Of a DNA stretch of 64,000 bases, positions 50,330-63,165 are shown one piece after another. The notes beneath the pieces were generated by a model that was not told where the DNA came from, did no database searches, and saw only the letters and a list, made by a program, of their open reading frames with translations. Numbering within the stretch: the stretch's first letter is position 1; the number at the start of each line of letters is the position of its first letter. A program made the translations under genes and the position numbers. Source of the stretch: Viola odorata (taxonomy: Eukaryota; Streptophyta; Magnoliopsida; Malpighiales; Violaceae); the NCBI GenBank assembly GCA_963691705.1, contig OY829542.1, positions 59,978,427 through 60,042,426 on the forward strand. Direction: 5' to 3'.

Positions 50330-52043
50330 AATTAAATTATTTTGTTTTATTTTATTTCTAAAAATAAAAAATAAATCAATTTGAATTGAAAAATTTAATT
50401 GGAGCCAACGTGAACAAACGGAAGTCAAACAAAAAAAAATAAAAAACCCTAAGTTTTATTTGAAAATGAATTACAAACGCGGGGGGGATTTACTCATTTA
50501 ACCTTCCTGAAACCTTTCTAATAATTATGAAAATAAAATGTCCACTCCACTGAAAAAATGAAAAAAATATAATTTTAAAAATATTAAAAATGAACAAACG
50601 GAAAAATACATTGTAAATAAAATTTAAAATAATAGTTTTTCATAGTCTTAGGTAAGGATGTCAATTCCGTACCGGTGAGTGTCTCGGTTTAGCTATTGGC
50701 AAGGGATATACCAATTTCAATCTCGGTCAAAATATCACTTTCGGTTAGTATTTCGATTTCCTATTTTTTTTATACATATACATACAAATTTATAAGTATT
50801 CAATAAATTTATGATTCATTTTTTAGTATTGGGATGAGATGTATCGTTTATTTCGGCTATACCAATCAAATATCGACTAGTATGAACAAAATGACTAGTA
50901 TAGACCAAGATGAAACCAAAATGATACAATAAATTTTCTATCTCATTTTTCATATTGGGATGAAATATACTAACTATACCGATCGTTATTGTATGAGATT
51001 TGATAACATTACTCTTATTTACCTGTTATTTTTTTTAACTAAATTTTATAAAATCTTGCTACTTTTTAATATTTTATTAATTTTTTTACTATTGTAAACT
51101 TTAAAATCTCAAATTTTTAGAAACTATAAAGTAGTTATTGCAAATTTTTAACCTATAAAGATAAAATTGAACATTTTGTAAACTATAAGATTTCTTATAT
51201 AGTTTATAAATAAATAAATAATAAAAAGAGTCATTAGTACCACCACTTATGAACTATCATTATCTGACAAATAGGTCTCTCAATAATTTTTTTGTTGGAT
51301 TCTGCTATCTTAATTATTTTTTGTTGTTGTAAAGAGATCATTTTATTAGTTTTTTCAAAACCACCCTGATATATTTGCTCTGAACAATTTTTTTTTAATC
51401 CAAAAAAATTACACTTCAAAATAAAATAAAAAAATTATTTTTTAACTACTTGTTAAGTACATATGAATATAACTATTTTTCTAAAAATAAAAATCGAAAA
51501 AAATAAATAAATCTATAAAAATAAAAAAATATTTATACAATTTTTTAAAGAATTAGAAAAGGAATTATAAATATAAAAAGTAGCAATTTTGTTGAAAAAT
51601 TGAAAAAAATAAAAAAATAAAGCATTGCTGTTAATTTCATATTTTTATAACTTTTTATAATATTTATCACTTTTAAATTTTAATTTTGAGTTTTTGTTTT
51701 CCTGATTTTTTTTAATTTTAAAAAATAATTTTTCTATTTTTCTCATTTTAAAAAAAAAAATACGGCCATAGTAAACGTGTTAAAGTTAAGGATGAAAAAT
51801 TTAATAGAGGGGTGTTTTTGAATGAAAAAATAATTATAGGAGTTGAATCTAACCAAAATGATTGAGGGACCTATTTATCATATTAGGTGGTAGTACTGGT
51901 GATGCTAATGACCTGATAATAGTAATAAGGTCTGAACGGAAGGAACACAGCTTGCGAATGGCCGCCCCTACGTCGACGCAAACTCTTGTAGACATAGGTG
52001 AGCCATCAGAGCCGTAGATTGAACGAGGAAAACAACACAGAAT
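50330..52043. other. Divergent spacer between the sialidase-like and TrmO-like genes
   Basis: Extremely AT-rich. The part about 50655-51000 contains a worn repeat with AGTATTGGGATGAGATGTAT near 50824 and ATATTGGGATGAAATATA near 50948; a related inverted stretch is at about 40060-40140. The promoters of both flanking genes must lie here. Confidence 0.45.
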
Positions 52044-55000
52044 ATGGGTCACAACGTGTACTCAAAATGGTTCCCACCCATCATAGCAGTAGCACTGGCC
52101 GCCCTTTCTGCCTCTACAGTCATCTCTCGTATTCTCTCTTGCTCTTATCTTTTTTTTGTAATTGGTTGAGCGCTACGTGTATGTGTTGAGCCTCACCTTA
52201 TAATTGTTTGTTTCTTTAAGTTTATGTTTGTAGAAAGAAATCTAGAGAGTTGGGTTCAAAGATTCAGCAGCTTGAACTTCATCTTAATGCCTCTTTGCAA
52301 AAATGCGCAGCTGAGAGGCGTGGTCGAATCAATACCCAACAGGTTTCTTTTTCTTCTTTCTGTTAAGCCCTTCCTTTTTTCACACTGTATATTATTTTCT
52401 TTTGTTTTATTGAATTTCATTAATGATTGTAGGAATTGAGGAATGCGTTGGCACATCCCAATTCTGAGAGCTTGGAGCAGACTTCTTTTCCTATGAGGGC
52501 TATTGGAGTAGTGCAGTCCTGCTTCTCCACCAGGTAATTTAGAATGCACATACATACTAAGCTGTAATCTGAGTTGTAGATTGTTGGTAAGGTTTTTGTT
52601 TCTTCCTGAACTATTTTAGCACGGTAGAAGAACCGAAACCTGTCAATGTGATGATTGTAAAGTAATGTATCCTAATTTCTTTGGAAGTTGGAACATATGA
52701 ACTGCTTAGACTCGTTATCATGTTTTGTTTCTTGGTAAAAATGTTTCATCAATAACAGCCCTGCACATATAACCTACTGTTCATCAACAAGCAGGAAACT
52801 AGCAAGGACATAAGAATGCTCACTATTTTCGAGAGAATTCTCTTTTCTCACCATTTATATGCCCTTAAAAATGTAGAAAGTATACGAATGCAGAACTTAA
52901 CCATAACTCTGGAAAGAGGGACAGTGTGGTTTATTGGTGAATAGGGTCTTGTAATGTGATAAACCAGATGTATGCTTGGAAAATTATGAACTTGATGGTG
53001 TAAAAGATTCTTCATGAGAAATGCTAGTGAGAAGTGAAAAATGAACATATGAATGTTGATTTCGGCACGTGTATATATGGATGTTGGTTGAAGTTCCATA
53101 GGTGATATTCAATTTCGTATCCATGCAGAAATGGGACTCCAAGGCAACCCTTGCTTGTACCTCTTGCAAGGGCATGCTTAGTCTTTGATTCAGCTCGGGT
53201 TCCTCCTGCCTCCCTTGATGGTCTTGCTGAATATTCTCATTGCTGGATTATATTTGTATTTCATCTAAACACAGATTTAGAGAAGTTATGGAAGCCATCT
53301 TCTAGATCGAAGTTCAAGGCAAAGGTGCGCAACACTTCTATATATAATCTTTAGGTTGGGTTCTATTAAAAGTTGTTTCTTATATGAATTTTTCTACAAA
53401 AGCTTCACTGAACTGATAGGTCAGGGTACCAAGACTGAAAGGCAAAAGACTAGGAGTCTTTGCTACAAGATCTCCGCATCGCCCTTGTCCTATTGGGCTA
53501 ACCGTTGCTAAGGTAGAAAAACATCTTTTAGGTTCATTGTTGTATAGTGTATGCCGATGCAATAAGGCAGAAGAAATAATAATTTTAAAACTAGTGTTTT
53601 ATGAATTGATGTTGATATAGTGTCATGAGGAGACGGAAATGTCAACTTCTGAATGACTACAATGATTTGGTATCCTTTGAGTGATAAAACAATAAGTCCA
53701 GTGATTCTTCTCTTTTCAAAAAGTGAAAGATGCATAATTGTACGTTAAAAACTTGTATGAAAAGATGATTCTTTCCCTATTTGAAACTTAGAAACTTGTA
53801 AGAAAAACTTAAATGTGGTTAATGCATTCACCCATTGGTTAATAGACACCCACTTTGTGTTCTAGGTTGAAGCAGTCAGAGGAAATATGGTTTTACTCTC
53901 TGGCGTGGACCTGGTCGATGGAACAGTACGTTTTCCATTCTATCTGGTGACATTTGCTCTAAGTAAAATCCATGTATGTGGTTTTAATGATTTCTGGTTG
54001 TGCTTATTATTTGAATGTTATCAACAGCCAATACTTGACATCAAACCTTATCTACCGTACTGTGACAGCATCCAAGAAGCAGCTGTGCCAGAGTGGTTAA
54101 TGGTAATACTCCTGCTCTATATGAGACTTCTCATTTTTCTTCTTAAGATACCATTTTGTCAAGACTTTCTTTCCTTTTGTAAGATACCATTTAAGAAAGT
54201 TGTGGGCTTTGCAATTAAGCTGTAAATTAAAAGATAGCATTCCTGTCTAAGGGATAAATTAACTCTCGTCTAGTAAGAAGCAATTGATAGCATTTATTTC
54301 TACAATGCAAAGTAGTGTTCCATGTCCATATGCTAGAGGGACTATTTCCATTAAGTCTTGACATATCTATAGGTTGTTTCTTACTCCCTCATTGCACTCT
54401 AATGGGTTCCTAATGTTTTGTTCAGGTGGAGAATACGTTAGCAGTAGCTTCTGTTAGTTTTTCTGAAGGCTTTTTATCTTCCCTTTCAGATTTATGGGAA
54501 ACAGTGGTAAGTGCTCTTCTATTCGTCCAAGATCCCAAGCTTTATTCTTATTGGATGATTGCACGTGTTTTTTGAGTGGTGGGGGTAGGGTGAAGGAGGA
54601 GACTAGTGTCTATTATTTACTCATTTCTAGTTGACTTCGTTTGCTTGCCTTGTAAGAAAGTGGATAAATGCGGTTGACACTTCTCTGATGTATTAAGCGT
54701 TAACCTATAGAAAACAGGTAAAAAAGGAAGAAAAAAAAAATTAGAAGAACCTCGAAGTTGGCAACCTCGAGCAATTTCTCTTCAGACATTCCTTGCTTGC
54801 TTAGGAATTTTGTTGGTTTATCTGTCCTTGATTTGAACCTATATTCCATTCAACCATGGTTAGGTTTATCAACTGTTAAGGTTTCTACTTATTGGTTCCT
54901 GGAGAAAACACTCAAATTTGCGTTAGGAAGACATTTGGTCGCTATGTCTGTTGCATTGTCTTTATGAATGAATCACCCGCCATGTACTGTTAGTTACTAC

Positions 55001-55437
55001 ATCAGAATTGGAGCTTGCTTTATCGTTTTTGGTTACACCCTCCTGTGAATGACCCTGCATTTGTTTTGTTGTAGAAAAAGAAGTCACTGTATGCATCACC
55101 CAGTGAACTCCAGTGCTTGATCAAGCAGGTGCTTTCCTGGGACATTCGATCAGTTTCTCAACGAAATCAGCCTCATGATGCCCTTATAAAGACGGGAAAT
55201 GGTGAAGAACCATACACTGCCGGGATTGCAGACGGAGGACATGCCGGCCATGAAAATGATGATGCTTCTACACCTTCACCCGATGTAACATATCACCTGA
55301 TTTTGGAAGGAATTGACGCTTCATACAGAATTGACATCGATGGTAATGTAATTGTAGAGAGAGTTACTATGTCTTGTGAAATTCCAAGTGGTAATAAACG
55401 TTGCAATTACTTAATGTGGAGGGAAAATCTTAGTTGA
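52044..55437 (+). CDS. TrmO-like tRNA (A37-N6) methyltransferase with N-terminal anchor and coiled coil
   Basis: Nine exons keep phase: 52044-52128, 52221-52342, 52433-52533, 53129-53324, 53420-53512, 53866-53925, 54028-54102, 54426-54506, 55075-55437, giving 391 residues. The N-terminus (WFPPIIAVALAALSAST) is a hydrophobic anchor, followed by a basic turn and a short coiled coil (SKIQQLELHLNASLQKC). The TrmO (UPF0066/TSAA) domain starts near residue 85: MRAIGVVQSCF..NGTPRQP, then EYSHCWIIFVFH, RSPHRPCPIGLTVAKVE, LSGVDLVDG and PILDIKPYLPYCD. These are the S-adenosylmethionine-binding and subunit-contact motifs of TrmO, which methylates t6A at position 37 of certain threonine tRNAs. A variable linker and a C-terminal YHLILEGIDASYRIDIDG stretch follow. 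The anchor suggests membrane or organelle targeting, which is inferred. Exon 2 uses the acceptor ending at 52220, the only one that restores frame. Confidence 0.9.
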
Positions 55438-55564
55438 TTAGATTTGTATGGATAATATTGTTGCATTTTTAATTATGGCTAATTGATACAAGTGCTACCT
55501 TTTTTTTATTTTCTTTTTAAAAAAAGTAAAGGTAATTTCTATGCAGAGGGAGACCCCGCGCGAG

Positions 55565-56522
55565 GGGATTGCGCACCCGGAGGTCCCTCCACTTATTATT
55601 TTCATTTTAGTCAGTTCCTAACATTTGTTTTTGTTCGATTTGGTCCCACACGTTACCTCCGTTAGACCCGCGGAGTCCCTCCTCCTTTAACGGTGACAAA
55701 CTGCCGTTAGTTTCTATTATTTTATTATAAAAACTGAAAAAACGGGTCCCATGTGTCGGAAAATTCAAAAAAATAATTAATTAATTTTAAAATTCAAAAA
55801 TATATAATTAATTTTAAAATTCAAAAAAATAATTAATTAATTTTAAAATTCAAAAAAACAATTATTTAATTTATTTCTTTTCTTCTCTTTTTTGAAATTA
55901 ATAATATTATTTTAAAATTTAAAAATATTAGAAAAATACGAAAAAATTAGAAAAATTAAAAGAAAAATAATATTATTAATTTAAAAAATACATAATATTT
56001 ATAATATTTAATTTTAAAATTAAAAATTAATTAATTAATTTTAAAATTCAAAAAAATAATTATTTAATTTCTTTCCTTTTTTTCTTAATTTCTTTCTTTC
56101 TTACTCTTTTTTCTTAAAATTAAATAATTATTTTTTTGAATTTTAAAATTAATTATATATTTTTTAATTTTAAAATTAAATATTCTAAATATTCTGTATT
56201 TTTGAAATTAATAATTTATTTTTCTTTTAATTTTTCTGTATTTTTTAAATATTTTTCTTTTAATTTATTTTATTTTTCAGTATTTTTAAAATATTTTTAA
56301 AATTTAAATTAATTTTCCCGACATGTGGGTCCCGCCGTCAGTAACTTTTGTCAGATTTAATAATAAAAAAATTAAAACTAACGGCCGTTTGCGTCGTTAT
56401 CGGAGGAGGGACTCCGCGGGTCTAACGGAGGTAACGTGTGGGATCAAATTGAACAAAAACAAACGTTAGGGACTGACTAAAATGAAAATAATAAGTAGAG
56501 GGACCCCGTGGTGCGCAATCCC
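55565..56522. mobile_element. Mutator-like MITE, 958 bp, long inverted repeats, 9-bp target duplication
   Basis: Starts GGGATTGCGCACC and ends GGTGCGCAATCCC. The terminal inverted repeats extend more than 200 bases, with shared blocks such as CACTTATTATTTTCATTTTAG, CGTTACCTCCGTTAGACCCG and GGGTCCC. CCGCGCGAG flanks it at 55556-55564 and 56523-56531. A 9-bp duplication with long inverted repeats is the mark of Mutator-like elements. The core is almost pure A and T and itself folds back. No transposase. It lies 119 bases after the stop codon of the TrmO-like gene. Confidence 0.9.
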
Positions 56523-56551
56523 CCGCGCGAGCATGGCGTGAATATTAACTC

Positions 56552-56924
56552 GGGGTAATAGTATTTTACACCCCTGTACTATCGTTGAAAAACAGATACC
56601 TCCCCTGTACTTTAAAACGTCCATGACATCCCCCTGAACTATTATTTTCGGACAAAAAGGCCCTTCTGTCCATAATTAATTACATTTTTTTGTAAATTTT
56701 TGAAATCTTTTACAATGTTTCTTGAACATTAGGTTAATTACATTTTTTGGTGAATTTTTACATTTTTTTTAGAATTTTTAGAATTTTTTAGAATTGTAAA
56801 AATGTGCATTAAAAACCTTTTTGCATTGGAACAATAGTTCAGGGGGGTGTCATGGACGTTTTAAAGTACAGGGGAGGTATCTGTTTTTCGGTGATAGTAC
56901 AAAGGTGTAAAATACTATTACCCC
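56552..56924. mobile_element. Second Mutator-like MITE, 373 bp, 9-bp target duplication
   Basis: Starts GGGGTAATAGTATTTTACACC and ends with its inverted partner. Inverted repeats run about 95 bases and include CAGATACCTCCCCTGTACTT and CGTCCATGACA on the left and their complements on the right. TATTAACTC flanks it at 56543-56551 and 56925-56933. The left duplication starts only 12 bases after the right target duplication of the neighbouring element. No coding capacity. Confidence 0.92.
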
Positions 56925-57396
56925 TATTAACTCCATACTGCTGAATTGTGTGGTGTGTTCCAACCGACAGCGACCAAATGGTAGACTTAAATCATCGAAC
57001 TGAATTCTTAAACTATTCAAAAGCATATATTTTAAGTATTAAAACTCAGAAAAAGATGGTAGACAGAATTTGGAAATTAACTTTCCTCCTAAATTTAGAT
57101 ATCTAGAAGATGATGGGCTGCGCCTGTTTTCTGTTATTTATTGCACTTGACAACTACTTATGAGATGACGAGCTCGGAGATTAAAAGTAGACTTAATTCA
57201 TATTAATCTATTCTAACTTCTATTTTCTAAAGGGTGTAAGAGTATTTTTATCTATTTAAAACTACTTATTTTGTAATAGTTACCGTTAAACATTCTTGTG
57301 CAGCTGTAATTTACATTTGTGCATTATTTAGATGTATTAAATAATATCGTTTTCAAGAAAAAGAAAAAAAAGGCTTGCGCTGCGCCTAAGGAAGTA

Positions 57397-57643
57397 CTCC
57401 CTCCGGGACGAAACAAACGTCGTTTTAACATTTGCTTTTACTGTTCCGGCACGTATCTTAAAACGGCCGGAACAGTCACTATTTGAGTCAATTTTGCCCC
57501 TAATTTTTTCGAGAAAGTACGTTAAGGATTAACGTACGTTAGAAAAAAAGTACGAAATTTTTTGGGGTCAAATAGTGAGTCATCCGGCCTCCTCGATATG
57601 TGTTCCCTACTGAATATTGGGATGCGGAAGTCATTTGTTTTGC
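57397..57643. mobile_element. Stowaway-like MITE, right end missing
   Basis: Left end CTCCCTCCGGGACGAAACAAAC after TA. Interior closely related to 41049-41308. The right side stops at TCATTTGTTTTGCG, before the expected GGAGGGAG-TA, so about ten terminal bases are lost. Confidence 0.85.
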
Positions 57644-58738
57644 GTAAATCAAATGCTTCTTGGTGCGCGCTGATGAAAGTGCGTAAGTCAAAGCGTTGAG
57701 GCTGCACTACCTATGGAAAAAGTGCTTGGGCACATCAAACGCGCGCCTTTAACAACAATGGCGGACACCAAGGTGATGGTGCTAATAGATTGGGGCATTG
57801 TGTGACAATGTCAATGATAATATATGCATTCTATTAACCATCACATGAATTTTAACAAAAAATCGTCACCATCATACCTTTCATGTCATATTTTACATGA
57901 ACATATGAAATTTTGAAAAATAACTCGTTTGTTACTCAACAACAAATTCTTAGGTTAACAATACAATTTTTTGGGTTTGATTGGTGAGTGATAAAAAATT
58001 TTTTTTTTAAGAATTCTTTCACATTGAGTAAATCATTTTAGTTGGTGTCGAACCTAACTATTTTTTTCCCTTTTCCTTTTATCCTTCTATTAATTTGTTG
58101 TATGCCTTTTTGTTTGTTGTTATGTATCACGTGCTATTATAATTATTTTCGTTGCAAAAATGTGAGCGATTGAGGAAGGGAGGTAGAAAACTAGAAATAT
58201 GACATGAGACAAGAGAGATGCAGGGTCTAGGGTTGTTTTGGGATGTTAGATTGAGGGCGGGGATCGACAATGGAATTAAAACTATTTTGGCATTTATGGC
58301 ATGAGTAGTTTTGAAGCTGGCTTCGTTTAAGTCAAGGTACGAGGTCACGACCTAGACGGGCGCGGGCTAACAGAGTGCCCTCCTAGCCTGGCTAACAAGC
58401 AGTTGGGTTAGGGGTGCTACAACATAGATGTACAAAGGTTAGTTTTTTAAAAAATTGAAGTTGTTTATTTATTTTTAAAAGAAATAGATTAATATGAAAT
58501 TTGTTTAGTTAGTTGAGCATGGAGTTTGATTTTTTACTATACAATTATTGATTTTATAAACGTTCATTTTTTTAGAAAAAAGTGTTACTATTAGATTAGT
58601 TTTACAATGACTTTCAATAAGGATCCATAAATATTGATCAACACCGCTAAAAAGAACTAAAATTTAAAAAATATTCGAAACATTCATAACATTTAATATT
58701 TACATAATCTTCACAATTTGTCATTTGATAGGAACATA
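57644..58738. other. Spacer
   Basis: AT-rich apart from a GC-richer patch near 58340-58430. No gene is recognised. Confidence 0.4.
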
Positions 58739-58975
58739 CTCCCTCCGTTTTCGAATAATTGACACTTTACTATTTATGCACGTGTTTCGAGAAGGCCGAA
58801 TGACTCACTATTTGACCTCAAAAAAATCTGTACTTTTTTTTCTAACGTACGTTAATCCTTAACGTACGTCCGAGAAAAAGTATGGAACTTTTTGGGTCAA
58901 ATAGTGAGCCATTCGGCTTCCTCGAAACGCATGCATGAATAGTAGCTAGTGACGATTATTCGAAAACGAAGGGAG
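58739..58975. mobile_element. Stowaway-like MITE, hairpin over its whole length
   Basis: Left CTCCCTCCGTTTTCGAATAA and right TTCGAAAACGAAGGGAG are inverted partners with TA at both sides. Pairing continues inward: ACTCACTATTTGACC against GGTCAAATAGTGAGCC, and TCTAACGTACGTTAA against TTAACGTACGTCCGAG near the centre. The transcript would be a near-perfect hairpin of about 115 base pairs per arm. Confidence 0.9.
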
Positions 58976-60092
58976 TATAAAATTTAAGTGAAACAAATTT
59001 CTTAAACAGTTGATATTAGAAAAGATCGCATCGCCTCGTAGCGCGTGAGAAACTATTATATATAACTCAAAACTCTATGGAGTTCACTTTAATGGTTTTA
59101 ACTGAAATGACGAAAAATTACCGCTCCAATATATCGGCTAAAATATAAGAATGAGAAAATACTTTTTACGCAAATAATAATATGCGAAGAACACATATTG
59201 GAATAAGAAGATGCTAATGTAAAATAAAATGCTAAAGCACATTAATATTCAAATTAGTTCGAATTATAATTCAGATAGGTAAATTAACACAAACTAAAAC
59301 ACAGACACTTTTTATACATATGTTATATTTTTATTTATTTGTTCGGTGAAATATTTTAGTTGATACGTAAAAACATACTAAATTAATATTATAAACTGAC
59401 ATGTACAAATAGTATGATATAAAATGTAAATTAACAAAACAAAAATGTGAGTAATAGTAGCAGTCTAGCACTAAATATATCATTCATTGTCCAAAAGTGA
59501 ATCTAAAGGGAAAAAAATAAAGTAAAATAAAATGGGTAGGGTAAGGTAGTTGCAAAAATAGAAGTACTAGTAGTAGTTGAATCCATAAATAACCAATTTA
59601 AACCTCCAGCTGGTGGTTAGCAGATGCAGGCCCCTGGGCTTAAATACCACCCGACCCGGTTACAGTTACGAGTGCCATTATTTAATCACTCATTTATTAC
59701 TTACACTCAACCGCTAACTGTCCTGTCCTCCTCACTCTGTAGTTTTTCCTTCTGTGCAGTAATTATACCGTACGGCCGGCCGGTGATATTAAGGACTCGA
59801 ATTCAGTTTCAAAGCTCATTTCCGATTATAAAAGAAATAGAAATATTATTGTTTTTCTTTTTCTTTTTCCGGAAGAACAGAGTTATTCTTCATCAACGAA
59901 TAAAAAAAGTGAAGGAAAAAAAAACAAAGATACCGTTAACAAAAAAGAAAAAAACAAAAAAAGAAAGCTATCATCATCTGTCATCTTTGTCAGTAATAAT
60001 CCTTTTTCATCAGCACAACGTTGTAACATCTCTTTCCCTCTTACTCTCGTTCGAAGTTTGGAATTTCTGAAATCTTGGGTTAGAAAAAAGGG
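58976..60092. promoter_or_regulatory. DGK promoter and leader region
   Basis: Upstream of the DGK start codon. AT-rich to about 59600, then mixed; the last about 200 bases are A- and CT-rich and probably include the 5' leader. No TATA box was singled out with confidence. Confidence 0.4.
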
Positions 60093-63000
60093 ATGAATTC
60101 GCCGTCCGCACCGACGGCGGAGGTGGAGTCAACAACCGACGAATCCACTGCCCGGATTGTTGCAGCTCGGTCGTCGGTGATCGAGTCTATCAGGGGATGC
60201 GGCTTGTCAGGGGTCCGCATCCACAAGGAGGACTTGAGGAGGAAGGTTTTGATCCCTAAGTATCTTCGCCAAGCTATCTGCCTCGCCATCAAGTCTAAGG
60301 ACCCTTCCGCCGCCTCCGGCCAAACCGCCCCCTCCGCCCGCGAAGAAACTCCCGAGGGCCCTGTGATCGTCTTCGTCAATTCACGCAGCGGTGGTAGACA
60401 CGGACCCGAACTCAAGTTACGCCTCCAGCAGTTGATGAGTGAAGAGCAGGTCTCTTATATTTATAATCATAATATACAATGACGTCCTCAACTAGAATGA
60501 AATCACCACCTCCACTCGCACTTAAAATTAACGCCACCTACCTTGTGAATTGACAAAATGGCTGCTTTTAATGCAGGTTTTCGATCTATCAGACGTGAAG
60601 CCTCATGAGTTTGTTCAGTATGGTTTGCGCTGCTTAGAGAACTTGGCTTCCCTTGGCGATTTTTGTGCCAAAGAGATTCGTGAAAAACTGAGAATTCTGG
60701 TGTGCCTAAAAACCTTTTGCCTCATCCCTCTCAATCCATTTCCTGAGTTCTTGAACAATTATTGAATTGGGTGCAGGTTGGAGGAGGTGATGGTACTGTT
60801 GGTTGGGTACTAGGAAGTCTCACAGAACTATACAAAGAGGGTAGGGAGCCTGTTCCTCCTGTTGCAATCATTCCTCTTGGCACTGGTAATGACCTTTCCA
60901 GGAGTTTTGGTTGGGTAAGCTTTTTCCCTTTTACTTACTATATGTATTTCAGTTTAGTGAACTACTTTTTTATTTTTTGGGGTCTTGCTTTGTCACTATT
61001 GGTTTCTCAAATGCTTTGTGCAGGGTGGTTCATTTCCTTTTGCCTGGAAATTAGCTTCCAAAAGAATTCTTCTCAGAACTATTACAAGTCCTGTTTGCCG
61101 CCTGGATAGGTGAGTGCTCTCTTGGTATGTTATATCTGCTATTGTGTTGCCAAAAGGAAGACGTTACTGTTGTTCATTTATTCTCCTTGTCCACTACAAT
61201 TCTTGATAGTCCATTGGCTACTAATTTTTTGTTCAAAAGGTACAATGTTTTTGTATACTTTTATCTCCTTGAAGAATATCCAGATAGAATTCTGCACCTA
61301 GAGATGGATAGCTAGTAGCTATACTTCTTGACCTCTATTGTTTTGTGCAATCAATCTGTCCTAGAAAATATGATTTTTCTTGCACTTGGCTACTATCACG
61401 GCTGAGAGGTGAGACAGGATTTGGTTTGTACAGTATCTCAGAGATAAATATTGAGACTCACCTTTCAACGCTTGATAACATTTTCTTTGTAGCTTTTATT
61501 CAGCTGCTGAGCCTATAGTTCCTCATTATTAGTTTATCAGAATTCATATAGTGTTTTGAATCCTTTCTTTTGGAAACTTCGAACTTCAGCCTCATTATCG
61601 AATGTACTGCCCAGTTCTTCCCATTAATCTCTATAGACATTTGGTGCAGAACATTGTCATTCTCTCACCAACTTATGCAGGACAGGAATGATACGATCAA
61701 TAATTCATAACATAATCCCTGAAACTGAATTTTTTTTAAAAAATAATTTGGGGTTTTAGACCAAGGGTGACAAAAGAAGATCTAGGCTATGGATTTTTTG
61801 GGGCTTTAGGTAAAGGTTGAGGCTGAATTTAGGTGTGGAAATTAAAGAAAAATATGGTTGTTCTAGGGACTGTGGTTGTACATGTGAATGAAAATCATGG
61901 TTAATGGAAGAGAAATGAGTTGGGGAGAATGATTCTAGATGTTGCACCTAGAATTTTTGGACATCTTGCCCATGGGCCATAAAGCTAAAAAGCCTATGAC
62001 AGAGTTGCATCAAGAAATTCCTAAGAAAATTAGTTGACTGATGCTTCCAATAAAGCTTTACTAGCATGATTATTTCTGCACTGATACTAACCCTTAAGCA
62101 ACAAGTAGATAGAAATCCCATTTCAACGTGGACCTTGGCTTGTAAAACAACAAGAATCGTCTTCTGCATAAATGAGGAAAACCCAGCGAGACTGATTAAC
62201 TTTTGAAAAACCAGCAAGACTAATTAGCAAATGCTACTATGACATCAATTTATTAATATAACATAGGAACCTAGACCTAGATTTTTTCAGTAAATCTTTA
62301 TATCATAGAAGTTCTTGAGATTCTACTGATGAAACACCCCATATCTTATCCGGTTGTTTTCTGCATCAACGGTAGTCTTCCATTTGATGGTCCACATTTT
62401 ACCATTTGCTCTGGCAATTTGTTTATTGCCTTTATTTTAACCTATCAGTTATTTCGAAGTTACTTTTGTTCATGCAACTGGCATGTAATTATTATTATTT
62501 TTGTGAAACTATGCAGTTGGCATGTTATGGTGACAATGCCAAGTGGAGAATTGGTTGACCCACCCCATTCTCTGACGTGTACGGATGAGATTCCTGTTGA
62601 CCAGGTTGTTGATCTTTCTACTTTGAAGTTTACTCTTCTAGTTGTTCAGCAGCTATTGCAGCATCTAGGTTCATTGTTAATGTTAAGTTATTGTATCAAA
62701 CTGAGATTAAGATGAGCTTCAAGCATTTTCTACATTTAACGAGTTTCACTGGTCTGAATTAGTCATATTTAGGGATACTCTATCCAATACCTTTCCTGCT
62801 AATGTTGGTGATTTCTTTTGGACAATTTTAGTTATCTGCAATAAAAATGGATCTACTTTCTCTCAACTCCCATCCCCTCTCTGTTTTGGGTAAATATATG
62901 GTGGAAATTGTGGGAGGTCTGTAACTCCATGGATAAAGACAAATTATTATACAGGGGACATTATTAGTAATATATGAAGATTTTTCTTCTCATTTAGTTT

Positions 63001-63165
63001 GCTTGACAGTGCATGCCATTATGTTGATATTTTGATCTTGTTATACAGAATTTGGTATCTAAATGGTTGAAACTTTCTTGTGCCTGCAGGGTTTGGCAGT
63101 TGAAGGAAAGTTGCCTGAGAAAACCAATTCCTATGAGGGAGTGTTTTATAATTACTTTAGCATAG
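60093..63165 (+). CDS. Diacylglycerol kinase, plant cluster II type, 5' part (continues past window)
   Basis: Six exons keep phase: 60093-60449, 60577-60699, 60777-60914, 61024-61109, 62517-62604, 63090-63165, encoding 289 residues plus one base; the rest lies beyond the window. No C1 domains or membrane helix precede the catalytic domain, as in the short plant DGKs. The N-terminus carries [19 protein letters not shown], typical of cluster II (DGK3/4/7 type). The catalytic domain begins [16 protein letters not shown] (about residue 90), continues through [12 protein letters not shown] to the ATP-binding [13 protein letters not shown] and [20 protein letters not shown], then LVDPPHSL, and on to [13 protein letters not shown], where the accessory subdomain starts. 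It phosphorylates diacylglycerol to phosphatidic acid in lipid signalling. The final visible exon ends in phase 1 at GTATGC; the next residues in the family are MDAQVAYGFH. Confidence 0.92.

Noticed and set aside
58330..58430. GC-richer patch as an RNA gene
   Set aside because: No tRNA, rRNA or snoRNA-like structure could be drawn from it.
59624..60070. 148-codon plus-strand frame before the DGK start
   Set aside because: Low-complexity Lys/Phe-rich translation of promoter and leader sequence, overlapping the region expected to be the DGK 5' leader.
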